Numbered from the stretch's first letter, positions 23,175 to 33,912 are shown. The stretch: 64,000 nt of DNA from Mikania micrantha (GCA_009363875.1 CM018683.1:60714981-60778980), one strand, 5' to 3'. Numbers and translations: made by a program. The notes: generated by a model from the letters alone, not told the origin.

Positions 23175-23555
23175 GGCCAAGCTGGGCGTATGGTACGCTC
23201 ACCCCTTTTTATTTTTTTTTAACTTACAAAAGATACCACGTCAAGAAAAACTTAAAACTCTGAAATGAAAAATTAACCAAAAATTACCTAGATTAACAAA
23301 AAATTAACTAAGTTAAAACAAAAAAAATTAAGTTAAAACTTTTTCATATCACCCACTTGTGACTAACACCCACCCCCATCAAAAAATTCTTGTTGACCTC
23401 AACAAGATTAGAATTAACCAGTTTGTGATTAGAGGAATTGAAACAAAATGACACAAACCAAACAAAAAAAACACAATCAAACTGAAAATCAAAGAAAGAC
23501 AAAACAACTATATACAAACTATACAATTCGGGATTTCTCCCGAGATTACCTGACC
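23175..23555 (-). other. Athila spacer downstream of integrase
   Basis: Begins with CGGCCAAGC and CGTATGGTACGCTC, the second arm of the palindrome split by LTR-2, then AT-rich sequence. The 71-codon minus frame at 23344-23559 has no recognisable domain. No gene seen. Confidence 0.5.
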
Positions 23556-24760
23556 TCATACGTCTGTGTAATCGGGTGAGCTTGTAACAAAGCTCCCAGA
23601 TTCCTTTGACGCTCCTTTAAAATCTGTTGATTTAAGATAAGGTTTCAAACGATGACCATTCACCACTTGCCTTAGATGATCTTCAAAGTCCTCGATCTCA
23701 ATATCACCATAGTTCCCAATACACACAATAGAATATGGCCCCATCCACTTGCTTTTGAGATTACCCGAGAACAACTTCAACCTTGAATTGTACAACTACA
23801 CCTTCTGACCAACTTCAAAGTTCTGCAACCTCAGCTTTGCATCATGAACTCTCTTGAATTTGTCCTTGTACGCATAAGCGCACTAATAACCTTCATCTCT
23901 CAATTCTTCCAACTCGCACAGATCCAACTTCCTTTGCTTGCCTGCAGTATCATAATCAAGATTAACCTCTTTAACAACCCATAAAGCTCGATTAGCTAAC
24001 TCTACCGGCAAATGGCATGCCTTCCTATAAACCAATTGATAGGAGGTCATGCCAATGGACGTTTTGAAGGCGGTTCGGTATGCCCACAAGGCATCATTGA
24101 GTTTGTTAGACCAATCCTTGCGGTCAGGCCGAACCGTCTTTTGCAAGATCTCCTTTATTTGCCTATTGGACACTTCCACTTGTCCCCTAGTTTGTGGGTG
24201 GTAGGGTGTTGCAATTCGGTGGTTAGCTCCATACCTTTGAAGCAATTTTGCAAAGTGAGTGTTTTTGAAATGAGTACCCTCATCACTAATGATCACTTGG
24301 GGAACTCCAAATCTTGTAAAAAAATTTGCTTGCACAAACTTACATACAACGGAACGGTCATTGGTCGTGGTGTCGATTGCTTCGATCCATTTAGACACAT
24401 AATCGACCACTACCAAAATGTAATAGTTACCACACGAATTTGGAAAAGGACCCATGAAATCGATGCCCCATACATCAAATATATTAAAAATGAAAATGGG
24501 TTGTAAGGGCATCTCATTTCTCTTTGAGATGATGCCCAATTGTCGACACTGAGTGCAACGTTTAGTAAATTCGGCAGCATCTTTAAAGATTGTTGGCCAA
24601 AAGAAAACCACTAATCAATATCTTATGCCATGTTTTGAGCCCACTAAAATGGACACCACATGCAAATGAATGCACGTGCTCTAGCAAACTTGGAATCTCC
24701 TCATTCGACACACATCTTTTGATCACTTGATCCGCTCCCACTTTAAACAAATCTGGTTCG
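23556..24760 (-). pseudogene. Athila integrase domain
   Basis: From the N-terminal side: a zinc-binding part (LLEHVHSFACGVHFSGLKTW, then FWPTIFKDAAEF and CTQCRQLG), the catalytic core with all three acidic residues (D in VWGIDFMGPFP, D in QVIISDEGTHFKN, E in HPQTRGQVEVSNR), the WSNKLNDALWAYRTAFKTSI block, and the C-terminal LYNSRLKLFSGNLKSKWMGP block. The protein would insert the cDNA into the genome. A frameshift separates zinc-binding part and core near 24603, and two stop codons (near 23883 and 23797) separate the core from the C-terminal domain, so this copy is inactive though recently readable. Confidence 0.85.
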
Positions 24761-25240
24761 TCCAAAATGTATTGCTTTACTTTTGAAAAGAATGGAAATC
24801 GTTTCTTCTTCACCCAATGCTCTGGTACTTGACTTGTCACTCTATGGTTCATAATGTTAGCATACCAAGGTAAAGTAGAAATAGACATAATGTGCTCATA
24901 TAGGAATTTGACATTGATGGCAAGTGAGGTGTCATTCTCCATGGGTGGTAACTGGGATAAATGGTTCGCTACCACATCTTGTCTATGATCTCCAAGTTGA
25001 ATTCTTGTAGCAAAAGGATCCAACAAATCAATCTTGGCTTTGCATACTTCTTCTTCATCAAGCACCTGGCAGCACTATGGTCAGAATAGATAATAACCTT
25101 GCTACCATAAATATATGACCTAAATTTATCCAATGCAAAGACTAAAACAAGCAAATCTTTTGTTGTGTAATTCAATTACACATCAGAAAGAGTCTTGCTT
25201 GCGTATTAGATCACCATGGGTTTCTTGTCAACTCGTTGTC
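24761..25240 (-). pseudogene. Athila RNase H domain and connection
   Basis: The minus strand reads NYTTKDLLVLVFALDKFRSY, then YGSKVIIYSDHSAARCL, LMKKKYAKPRLICWILLLQEF, and in a different frame HRQDVVANHLSQLPP. These are the ordered gypsy RNase H motifs (TxKELLAVVFA, DH-AL, RWxLxLQEF, NxVADxLSR). RNase H removes the RNA template during reverse transcription. Two frames are needed, so at least one indel is present between 25065 and 24969. Confidence 0.8.
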
Positions 25241-26428
25241 CTAACATAGCCCTAACTGCATAATCACTAGCATCACACATAATATAAAAGGGAAGAGACC
25301 AATCCAGGCTGCCACAAGTTGTTCCTTCAGCAAGTTGAATGGTTTCAAACACTCCTCATCAAATTCATAAAGTACATCTTTTAAAAGCAAATTGCACAAA
25401 GGTTTTGTTATGACACTAAAGCCTTTTATAAACCTTCTATAAAAACCAGCATGTTCTAGAAAAGAACGAATACCCTTAACATTTGTGGGAGGTGGCAATG
25501 TAGAAATAACATTTATTTTAGCTCGATCCACCTCCATCCCTCTTTCAAAAATCACATGACCCAAGACCACCCCTTCACGAACCTTGAAATGTCTCTTCTC
25601 CCAACTTAAGACCAAATTGGTTTCCCTACATCTTTTCAAAACTTTGTTTAATTGATTAAGGAATTTGTCAATAAGGAACCAAATATTGAAAATTCATCCA
25701 TGAAGATTTCCAAAGACTCCCCACCATATCTGAAAAGATACTCATCATACACCTTTGAAAGGTGGTGGGGGCATTGCACAAACCAAATGGCATTCGCCTA
25801 AATGCGAAGGTACCATAAGGACAAGTTAATGTAGTCTTATGTTGATCATCTAGATGAATAGGAATTTGGTTATAACCTAAATAACGATCAAGAAAACAAA
25901 AAAATTTCTGACCTGACAACCTTTGAATAATCTGATCAATGAACGATAAAGGAAAGTGATCCTTAGATGTGGCGGCATTCAATTTTCTGTAATCAATGCA
26001 CACACGCCACCCAGTTACCGGTCGAGTCGTGATTTGCTTGCCATCATCCCCTCGTACTACCTGGATACCTGATTTCTTTGGAACCGTCTAAGTGGGACTC
26101 ACCCAAGTGCTATGAGAATAGGAAAGCTGATACATGCATCTAATCACTTGAGTACCTCTTTCTTTACCACTTCCCTCATGTTTGGATTAAGCCTCCTTTG
26201 TGTGTCTCGTGCCGGCTTAGCATTCGGTTCATTGATGATATTGTGCATGACAATGGATGGACTTATACCTTTTAGATCCGCTATTGTGCGTCCAACTGCT
26301 GATTTATAAGTGGACAAAACTTCAATGAGTGCTCTTTCATGTTCTTCAGCCAAATCAGAAGCAATGATTAGTAATGTTTTGTTGCCTCCCGAAAAAACAT
26401 ACTTCAGATGTGTTGGCAACTCCTTCAA
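25241..26428 (-). pseudogene. Athila reverse transcriptase
   Basis: Ordered motifs: ELPTHLKYVFSGGNKTL, GRTIADLKGISPSIVMH, QRRLNPNMREVVKKEVLK, then CIDYRKLNAATSKDHFPL, FIDQIIQRLSGQKFFCFLD, TCPYGTFAFRRMPFGLCNAP, and after a one-base shift near 25718 IFMDEFS, then the connection motifs LGHVIFERGMEVDRAKI and GIRSFLEHAGFYRRFIKGFS. The canonical catalytic FMDD is FMDE here. Stops interrupt 26004-26143. The homologous enzyme copies element RNA to DNA; this one cannot. Confidence 0.85.
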
Positions 26429-26635
26429 CTTTAGCTCTCGTGGTTCTTCTAGTGAGGGTTTAAGCTCCTTGTTCCAATAATCCGGAATCTGCTCTTGATG
26501 ACAAGACCATGGTGGTCTACCCTCTTGTGTTAGCCTTCACTTCTACCTCTCTCTCAGCATCCATAAACTCTTGCATATGTTCCTTCTCCAACCTATCAAA
26601 CACAAAAAACACCTCTACTGTGTTGTCCTTGCTCA

Positions 26636-27040
26636 CTACAGGATCATAGCAAGGAACACAATTGTCAATAATATCTGCCATAAAACATACGTCATGGAGA
26701 GAAAAGTTAGTAATAGGAGAGAACCGAATATCATATCAACCATGTCATCAACACAATTGATTTGAGCATGAGCATTGGCCAGAAATGGCCTTCCCAAAAT
26801 GACATCTAGTTGCCTACCCTGTATACCCGACACATAATCCAATACAAGAAATCCACCGACTAGTAGAAGTCTTCCACCTTGACAGTCACATCCGTTAACA
26901 CCCCCTAGGAAGTTTAGGAGTCAAATCAACTAACACAACTGTGGGGTCAGCTTTCTAAAGTGGACCAAAATCTAATTGTTCTTAGAGACTTCCTGGGAGG
27001 ATGCTAATACTAGCACCAAGATCCAACGTCCTTTCACTTG
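26636..27040 (-). pseudogene. Athila aspartic protease region
   Basis: On the minus strand a DLGASISILP motif (near 27005-27035) matches the retropepsin active site D-[ST/L]-GA, and further on QLDVILGRPFLANAHAQI (about 26760-26820) matches the conserved ILGRPFL flap-side motif. The two are in different frames. The protease would cleave the gag-pol polyprotein. Confidence 0.7.
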
Positions 27041-27133
27041 TAAAATCACCGATTTGAATAGAAATCAAAGGCATTCCTGGATCTTCCAACTTAAGTAGAA
27101 GAATACCCAATAAAATCGCACTAACTGGCACAT

Positions 27134-27670
27134 TCACATAAGCTTTTTGGGTAACTTATGTTGCCTTTTTAGTGTGCAAAATTCCTTCAAATACTTAGCA
27201 TAGGCTGGCACCTGTTTGATTGCATCTAACAAAGGGATATTGATTTTAACTTGTTTGAAAACTTCCCACATCTCATCTTGTTGTGGGCCCCATTTTGTTT
27301 TATTAGAAATATCCAATTTTACCAAGGGAGCTAGAAAAGGAGCTTCCTTGTTTGTTTTATTTGAAACACATTCGGGTTTAGAAACCGGTTTAGATGCAAT
27401 AGGTGTCTCCTCACTATCACTCTTCTCATCCTCATCAACATCCTCCATCACACCTTCTACAAAGGTTCGTGGAGAATCAACTTTGTTATCATGAACTTTA
27501 CCACTTCTAAGTGTAGTTACCTGTTTTACCTGGGCATGCTTAGAAGATGATCCTTGATGAGCAAGGTTTACCTTTGTATCACTTGGCAATGTTCCAGGAT
27601 TCCTCTGTGCCAAATCTTCAGCCATTTGCCCAACTTGCTTGTTTAATGCATTGTAAGCTTTATCCCTCAT
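27134..27670 (-). pseudogene. Athila gag C-terminal region
   Basis: The minus-strand frame reads ALNKQVGQMAEDLAQRNPGT, then LPSDTKVN and VTTLRSGKVH, the Athila gag tail, followed by an acidic stretch (EDVDEDEKSDSEE) and PLLDAIKQVPAYAKYLKEFC just before the protease. This part is open for about 175 codons. Its N-terminal half is missing: upstream the same open frame passes, at about 27670, into another element's integrase. Confidence 0.8.
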
Positions 27671-28177
27671 CTCTTGAGGACAACCATGCAGTTTGAAAAC
27701 ATTATTCAAAAAAGCTTGAGCCACTTGGATAGTAATATAAGGATGGGACAATGGTAAAAATTGTGCATACTTAATTGGCGTGTCTACTACCACAAAAATG
27801 GCATCTTTTCCTGTCTTTTGGTAACCCCGACATAAAATCCATGCTAATATCAGAAAAAGCATGTTCATGACAAGTAAAGGTTGTAATAACCCAGGTAAAG
27901 ACACGTTCATAATTAGCTTGCTGGCATTGATGACATTCTTTTAAAAAAGACCAAACTTTTTAGATAACCCTTTCCAATAACAAAAATCTTTTAACTTTTT
28001 TAAGAGTTGGAACAAAACCCAGATGTCCTCCAGCAGGAAAAGCATGAAATAGCTGAAGAATGTCTCTATTCAACAGATCATCATGACCAATCCACAGTTT
28101 GTTTTTTCTAAATAATAAATTGTCCTTACAAGTGATATGAATTTGATCTCCTTGTAGATATTTTGAGATAATAGATT
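27671..28177 (-). pseudogene. gypsy integrase fragment
   Basis: Minus strand: RDILQLFHAFPAGGHLGFVPTLKKVK (28000-28080), the HHCC zinc-binding start, and in another frame KTGKDAIFVVVDTPIKYAQF and LPLSHPYITIQVAQAF, LNNVFKLHGCPQE, the first part of the catalytic core. The family normally continues with the second catalytic aspartate (SDRDxxF); here the reading frame instead enters Athila gag. Frameshifts separate the zinc-binding and core parts. Confidence 0.75.
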
Positions 28178-28194
28178 GCAAATAGGCACTTATA

Positions 28195-28458
28195 CAACCT
28201 CCTTACCCAGTATATTCCCACTTTTCAGTAGGGTCTGGGGGAAAGGATAGATACAAACATTACCCCTATCCCAATTGGGATAGAGAGGCTGCTCCGAAAG
28301 AGTCCCCGGCTCAAAGTTATCGTTTGAAGTTGACCATCCTAATGATTTTAACGTTACTTTCACAAATAACTAAAATAACGTTAAAATTAGTGCACTTTTA
28401 CTTTTGCCCCTTAAGGGCCCACACATATAATTATATGCGTGCACCGCAAATGGGGCGA
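28195..28458 (+). mobile_element. SINE-type insertion, Au-SINE-like
   Basis: A 264-bp segment is flanked by a perfect 17-bp direct repeat GCAAATAGGCACTTATA (28178-28194 and 28459-28475), a variable-length target duplication as left by target-primed reverse transcription. The interior includes GGGTCTGGGGGAAAGGATAG, CATTACCCCTATCCC, GGGATAGAGAGGCTGC and CCCCGGCTCA, which is the conserved block of the Au SINE family as I know it; the downstream part is AT-rich. It interrupts the integrase zone of the surrounding gypsy element. Family name is recognition from memory; the insertion and duplication are seen directly. Confidence 0.8.
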
Positions 28459-28475
28459 GCAAATAGGCACTTATA

Positions 28476-29180
28476 AATCCAAGAATCTTTAACTTTTTCT
28501 AAAAAAGAGGATCAATACTACTGATACTCATTAGAAATAATGTCAAACCTTGTACTCTAGATAAACCATCTACCACCACATTCTCAGTCCCTTTTTTATA
28601 AACAATTTCATAAGTATAACCCACTAATTTTGCTAACCAAGTCTATTGTACAGGAGTGGTAATTTTCTAAGTCAAAAGGTATTTTAGACTTTTCTGATGA
28701 GTTTTAATGAGAAACTCTTTAGGAATAAGATAACGATGATATCTTTTGACTGCCATCATAATAGCAAGCATTTCTTTTTCGTACATAGACAAGGCTTGTT
28801 GTTTCACAAATTGCTTTGCTAATAAAAGCCAAAGGATGGTCCTCTTGCATTAGTACACAACCCCTAAACCTTTAGAAGAAGCTTCCGTTTCAACCACAAA
28901 AAAAATTATAAAAATCTAGTAAATCTAAAACAGGTGCAGAACTAAGTGCGTGTTTCAACTGATCAAAGGCTACCCGTGCCAAATCATTCCATTTGAATGT
29001 GATATTCTTCAACAAATCTGTTAAAGGTCTTGCTATGTCTCTTTCATCCATTCTCACTTGGTGATAAGCTCCTCTTAAATTTTAGAAAATACACTGGCAC
29101 CCCTAATTCATCCAATAATTCCTCAATTAAAGGATCAGGAAAGTTATCTTTTATAGTCAACTATCTTTTTCACCAAAACA
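28476..29180 (-). pseudogene. gypsy RT and RNase H remnant with palm deletion
   Basis: Minus strand near 29100-29170 gives PDPLIEELLDELG, then in another frame AYHQVRMDERD, and immediately RPLTDLLKNITFKWNDLARV and FDQLKHALSSAPVLDLLDF, the RT thumb/connection. In intact elements about 130 residues, including the FGLTNAP and YIDD motifs, lie between AYHQ-RM and -PLT-LL; they are absent here. RNase H motifs follow weakly, with several stops (for example around 28900). Confidence 0.65.
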
Positions 29181-30099
29181 ACAGGAGATGCAAAACCACT
29201 CTTACTATTTCTTATTACTCTTGATTCCAATAATTCTTAAGTCAATTTCTCCAAAGCATCTTCTTAACCGGCAGGGTATCAATAAGCCCTTTGATTGATG
29301 ATAACCATTTCACTTTTTAATAAAATTCAGTGATCACAATTTCTTTTTGGAGGCAAGGATTTTGGTTCAGCAAAAAGACCATTATACTTTGATAACAAAG
29401 CATTAATAGATTGATCCGAAGACACATCAGTAATTCTTATTTAATGCTGAAAAGAATCAGCATGCATAGTTTAAAGCATGCATAGTTTGAAGGCTGAACA
29501 ACTGAACATCAACCAATTTCAGTGAACCCTCCAATAAATGTTGCCTCTTCTCATATGAACATAAAATTCATTGTAAGATCCTTAAAATTACATACTATGT
29601 CATCAAGTGTTTGAAGCCACTGTACTCCCAACACCATGTCATAGTTACTTCAAGGAATCAACACTACATCTGTAACAAACCAATTACCTTGCATCATCCA
29701 TTTAAGTTTTCACATAATTGAGTACAATGCATTTTATTTATGGTAATATTTAAAGCATTTCCCATCTTAATAGGACATTGCATTTTTTTAGCCAAATCCA
29801 AATGCTAAAAATTATGGGTTGATCCAGAGTCTATAAAGATCTGTAAGGGTTTAGCTCCAATTGACCCTTTTATCCTCATTAGTAGAATAAGAATAAGAAG
29901 GCACTCCCATTATAGCATTCAAAGAAATAGCTGGAACTTACATAGAGTGAAATTATACCTCATCAACGTCTTCCTGAGGCACCTTCTCTTCTTCAATTAA
30001 TTTTATGGAAAAAAAATTGTTCATTCTTGCATTGATGAGTTGGTGTACTTTTCATTACATCCAAAACATTCTCCCTTATTCTCTTTGTGAGACAATCTT
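29181..30099 (-). other. decayed protease/RT N-terminal zone of the gypsy element
   Basis: Between gag and the RT remnant the expected protease and RT N-terminus lie here, but I can follow them only in short minus-strand pieces broken by stops. I would not assign exact domain limits. No independent gene is seen. Confidence 0.4.
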
Positions 30100-30946
30100 C
30101 TATGTTGACCTGATTTCAAACTTAGCCAAAGGAGTGGGCAATAATGGTAAATTTGTTGCAGAACCTGATGAATTTTTACAACTCATAGCAGAGTTATAAG
30201 ATGAATTAGCAGGTTTAACGGATATAATTGGAGTAGCCTGAGTTACATGCATAGCTTCAGCTTGAATTCTAGCCAACAAATAAGCTTCAGGCAAACTTTT
30301 AGGTCGAAGTAACCTTAAAGGATATCCAATTTCAGGTTTAATGTCTCTCAAAAACAAACTTGCTGCATATTCATCAACAGATGGTGACTTTTGTCAAAGT
30401 CAAATCAAACTGTTGAAAAAGATCATGCAGAGATCCATGCTGCTTTAAAGATGCCAATGCTCCCATAGCATATTGACCTAATACTTAAGCAAATCTTGTA
30501 TTAATAAAACTTTTATACTCTACCCAAGCCAATCCTTCAATTGAACCCCCTCTTGATTTTATAAATGATTGATGACATAATGACGCCTTATCTTCCAAAT
30601 AAACTATAGCATGTCTAACCTTCAAATGTTCAGGTGTAAAATCAATTGCAAAGTGTTCAACTCTGCACAACCATCCTTCAAAGTTCTTCCAAGCAAACCT
30701 AGCAAAATCCATCTTTGTGAAAGGATTATGATTGTTTTTAAAAAAGGTACTACCTCCCGATTCTAACGAATGCTTACTTGTTGAAGTATTGCCATTGCCA
30801 TTATTCATAGATTGCAGGCTACTAAGAATTTCATTCATCTGTAGCTTCAATTGCAATTTTAATGCCGCCATACTATCCGCATTCTTCAATGCCGCCGATC
30901 GGAGAGTTTCTAATTCCGCTGAATGTTTTCCTGCTGCGGATTCCAA
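30100..30946 (-). pseudogene. gypsy gag
   Basis: Minus strand 30485-30946: a coiled-coil-like N-terminus (ETLRSAALKNADSMAALKLQ), then DFARFAWKNFEGWLCRVEHF and VRHAIVYLEDKASLCHQSFI, WVEYKSFINTRFA, the retrotransposon gag (capsid) signature. After a break, 30100-30357 gives LFLRDIKPEIG and LPEAYLLARIQAEAM, the C-terminal capsid part. Gag packages element RNA. A stop and frame change lie between the two frames at about 30358-30484. Confidence 0.75.
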
Positions 30947-31091
30947 TCAAATCAACGACTCATCATGCTCCTGCACATGTTGCTCCTATGTCTGATTACG
31001 AGTCGTCATCTTGTTGAATTCACCAATTGACCGTCTCTACTTGATCATATGATTAAAAATACCAAAATCAGAAGCTACCAAGGAACGGTTA

Positions 31092-31103
31092 GCTCTGATA
31101 CCA
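31092..31103 (-). other. primer-binding site (initiator tRNA-Met)
   Basis: On the minus strand TGGTATCAGAGC, the usual complement of the 3' end of plant initiator tRNA-Met, three bases inside the LTR end. Confidence 0.9.
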
Positions 31104-31106
31104 ATT

Positions 31107-31321
31107 TGTTAGCCACAAATTGAAAATTACAGGAATCAAAGGAAGAGAGGAAGTTTCATTTCATAGCTAACTTCCAAAGAATTACAAGTCGACTAGTTAT
31201 ACTCAACTAATTAACGGTCAAGCTAACTAATTAACGACTTATTACACAATTAAAATTTCTAATCCTTTATTTATCTATCTATTATATCTTTAACCCTATG
31301 CCTATGCAATTACAACTAACA
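31107..31321 (-). repeat. 5' LTR of the truncated gypsy element
   Basis: Plus strand TGTTAGCCACAAATTG... to ...ACAACTAACA, TG...CA ends, 215 bp, adjacent to the primer-binding site. The outside 5 bp is CATAC; its partner is gone because the 3' end of the element was lost. Confidence 0.75.
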
Positions 31322-31326
31322 CATAC

Positions 31327-32713
31327 ATTTTATCCTAGCCACAAATGGGAAACATTATGACACATGATAATATTCTTTCACGTTATTTTGTTACGGAATG
31401 TCTTCTTGATGCATGCTATTAAGTCAATTGGCAAGTTATTAAAACTTATAAAAAGTGGTATTATTTTAATCACATACTTGACTTGTGTATGTAAATGGAT
31501 ATTAGTAAGTAGGATTTCACACTTATTGGGTTCAAAACTTATATTATATTGCAATTGATGAAGTATGTTTGCATTTGAAAAAACCAAAAAAAAACAAAAC
31601 AAAAAAATGAATTAGACATTATTGTTGCATTCCACTATTGGTTCAGTGAACAATTTCAAATTCATGTTTCTATCATTGATTTCTTTGACTAATTGACTTA
31701 ATAGTAACCCACTAGAATTCCAATCAAACATGTTAAAATCATCCAAAGTGTATTTACATGCATATAATCTCATACAATGGTTTGTTCAAGATAATTAATT
31801 ATTAAAAACTTCTATTCATGGTTGTTAATGGGTTAAATTGTACTACCAACATGTATTTTTAGATAAATGATGGGTTTTGAGCTAGGTATACTCGATGGGT
31901 ATTTATAGTAAACTAACCGAAACCCGGAGGCAACAAGTAACTACTGATAGGTACCCAATAGGTTTAAGGCAGAGTTTGGGATAAACTTTTATAATCAGGT
32001 ATGAGGTTGAGATTAACCAAAACCCATAGAGCATCTATTGAGTAATTACACGTTAAGTATTGTACATAACCGTGGTTTTGAGCACAACAGTTTACTCATA
32101 TACCCAGTTCAAAACCTGTCAGGAATGTATATAGTAACTATTCATAAATTACACTTATCATGATCACCCTAAAATGTCTTAAATAACTAAAATATATAAA
32201 ATATATAAAGTAGATATCATGGTTGTGCTTTGTGATGTTAACATTAATATGGTTAAGTATGTTAAAAGAAGACTATGAAGTTATCATGTCCTGGTTCAAA
32301 TATTGAAGCACACGTGAAACGAACACAAAGCAAAGGTCTGTGTTCAAAAATCCCACAAATATTTTGCCATTATAAAAATGAACGTTAAATTACCCTGATT
32401 CTTTTATAACATAAATACAAAAGATAAAGGATTTAGTTTATATGTTTGCCCATGCACCCAAGTCATGCTCCTACCTATTCAACTCCATGGCTTTTATTGG
32501 TGTCCATTAATCTAGTTTTCATATACATTAAAGTATATTAGTAGCCATGTGGCAGGAAATGAGTAGGTACAAGCATGATATGCATTTATGAAAACATATA
32601 GATGATGATGAACCCAAAAGATAACAAAAACATTGTCTTAAAATCTAAAAGGTCAATTGATCTAATCAGACTCAAATTTAACCCCTCATGTTCTTTTACA
32701 TCATGGTCAAAGT
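31327..32713. other. no gene seen
   Basis: AT-rich DNA downstream of the RIT1-like pseudogene. Around 31870-32060 words such as TACTCGATGGGTA and GGTACCCAATAGG recall a dispersed GGGTACCC-type plant repeat, but I see no defined ends. Confidence 0.5.
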
Positions 32714-33103
32714 CTAAGTCAAAAGACTTTGACCCGCAAGAAAATTATAGACTTGCTTTAGATTACCTCTTGATGGTCGCGCATTTACGATGTATTTGGC
32801 TATTTGCATACAAATACTAGTCGTTGACGCATATCTAGCTTTGTTACCCGTGCCTTCTTAAAGAATTTCCCATCATCGTATGCACCTGTTAAGAATAATA
32901 ACCTTTATTCACAGTCGACATTATATAATTCTCGTGATTTTTAAAACTTCATTAATGAATGGATGATTAAGGATTAAGTGAGTGTTTGGTATTGATAATT
33001 AGAACTGATTATCTACAAATTATGAATAAAATAAGTTGATTGATATAGAAGAAAAGGCCATAAGTACATAAATTTTATCAAGCAATCCCATATTTCCCCA
33101 TAA

Positions 33104-33265
33104 GACCGGCCGCAGCGGTCACCCCACTGAACCAGCGGCCTCAAGCGGGAACACCGCCACCCACAAGCGCGGCCCCCATGAAGACCCCTTCCACGGCCCC
33201 TACGTTCCACTGTCTATCCTTGTTTCTGATTGGGCCACGTAGACATAGCCGTTGGAAACGGCTTG

Positions 33266-33296
<31 letters not shown>

Positions 33297-33912
33297 TTAA
33301 CCCACCATATAAATACCTCTATTATTTCAACAAAAAAATCACCCCATTCTCTTCATCTTTCTCTCTATATTTTCACAAAAAAAAAACTTTACAAACATGA
33401 ATCCAAACTCTAACAATCCCAATCCCGAATTCAACCCGTTTTCATACGATCCCGAATCACTTCGTAATTTATTGGTTCAATTACAACAAAACCCGAACAT
33501 CCAACATTTCCAACAACAAAACCCAAATTTTCAATTTCCACAACAAAACCCGAACGTCCAAAACTCCAACCAAACTTCCAAGCCGGTTTTGCTTCCTACT
33601 CCCAAAGCGGTTTTCAACAAACTCTTTCCCAACCCCGTTACGAATCAGATTTCGTGTCACCGAATCAATTTGAAAAAGAAGTCGTGCCGGGGACACAAGA
33701 CACTCAAAAACGCAATAAAAAAGGAAGGAAAAACGATCGGCCGGAACCGGGCCGAGTAGCAAAAAAAATAAATAAATCAATTAAATTTAAATATTGTTGA
33801 TGATGTGGTGAGGTGACCACTGTGGGGTTTTAAGGTTTTCAATAGGGTGATGACGTGGCAGGAAAATTTCGGTGGGGAGGAATCTTCAGTGGGCTGACCG
33901 CTGTGGATAGTC
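33104..33912 (+). mobile_element. nonautonomous PIF/Harbinger element
   Basis: Terminal inverted repeats: GACCGGCCGCAGCGGTCA on the left and GACTATCCACAGCGGTCA for the reverse-complemented right end, with the similarity running on into CCCACTGAA. Flanked by the 3-bp duplication TAA (33101-33103 and 33913-33915), typical for PIF/Harbinger. It carries the N-terminal part of an ORF1-like protein but no transposase. It sits in intron 6 of the RIT1 pseudogene. A 27-bp poly(A) run (about 33270-33296) is inside it. Confidence 0.8.
33397..33759 (+). pseudogene. N/Q-rich ORF1 remnant of Harbinger element
   Basis: Starts MNPNSNNPNPEFNPFSYDPE, then Q/N/P-rich repeats of the type QQNPNFQFP. In the annotated frame the protein degenerates after about residue 62; the alternative frame gives SYSQSGFQQTLSQPRYESDF and a basic KRNKKGRKNDRPEPG tail, so one indel near 33590 split it. 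In related plant elements this region precedes a Myb/SANT-like DNA-binding domain that helps the transposase; that domain is absent here. The link to ORF1 is inference from composition and context. Confidence 0.55.

Larger units (their letters stand above)
5548..27670 (-). mobile_element. Athila-type Ty3/gypsy element, interrupted and truncated
   Basis: Read right to left: gag C-terminus (27134-27670), protease, RT, RNase H, integrase (down to 23556), spacer, the Athila-specific third ORF (12339-13898), 3' noncoding DNA, polypurine tract (7098-7112) and 3' LTR (5548-7097). Gene order, the ITLRSGK-like gag tail and ORF3 are hallmarks of the Athila lineage. The N-terminal gag and 5' LTR are gone: at about 27670 the ORF passes into another element's integrase. 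Two later insertions, each with its own target duplication, split it (7241-10900 and 14793-23169). All coding domains carry frameshifts or stops. The 5-bp flank at the LTR side is GGAAT (5543-5547); its partner was lost with the 5' end. Confidence 0.8.
27671..31321 (-). mobile_element. second Ty3/gypsy element, 3'-truncated, with 5' LTR
   Basis: From the right: a 215-bp 5' LTR (31107-31321), a perfect initiator-tRNA primer-binding site (31092-31103), gag (30100-30946), a poorly preserved protease zone, an internally deleted RT, RNase H remnants, and an integrase whose N-terminal half stops at the Athila junction. The core of integrase, its C-terminal domain and the 3' LTR are missing. The domain types resemble chromovirus-class gypsy elements with short LTRs (Reina-like), which is inference. 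A SINE lies within the integrase. Confidence 0.75.

Noticed and set aside
24012..24506. 164-codon plus-strand ORF
   Set aside because: Exact antisense shadow of the Athila integrase core, with no domain of its own.
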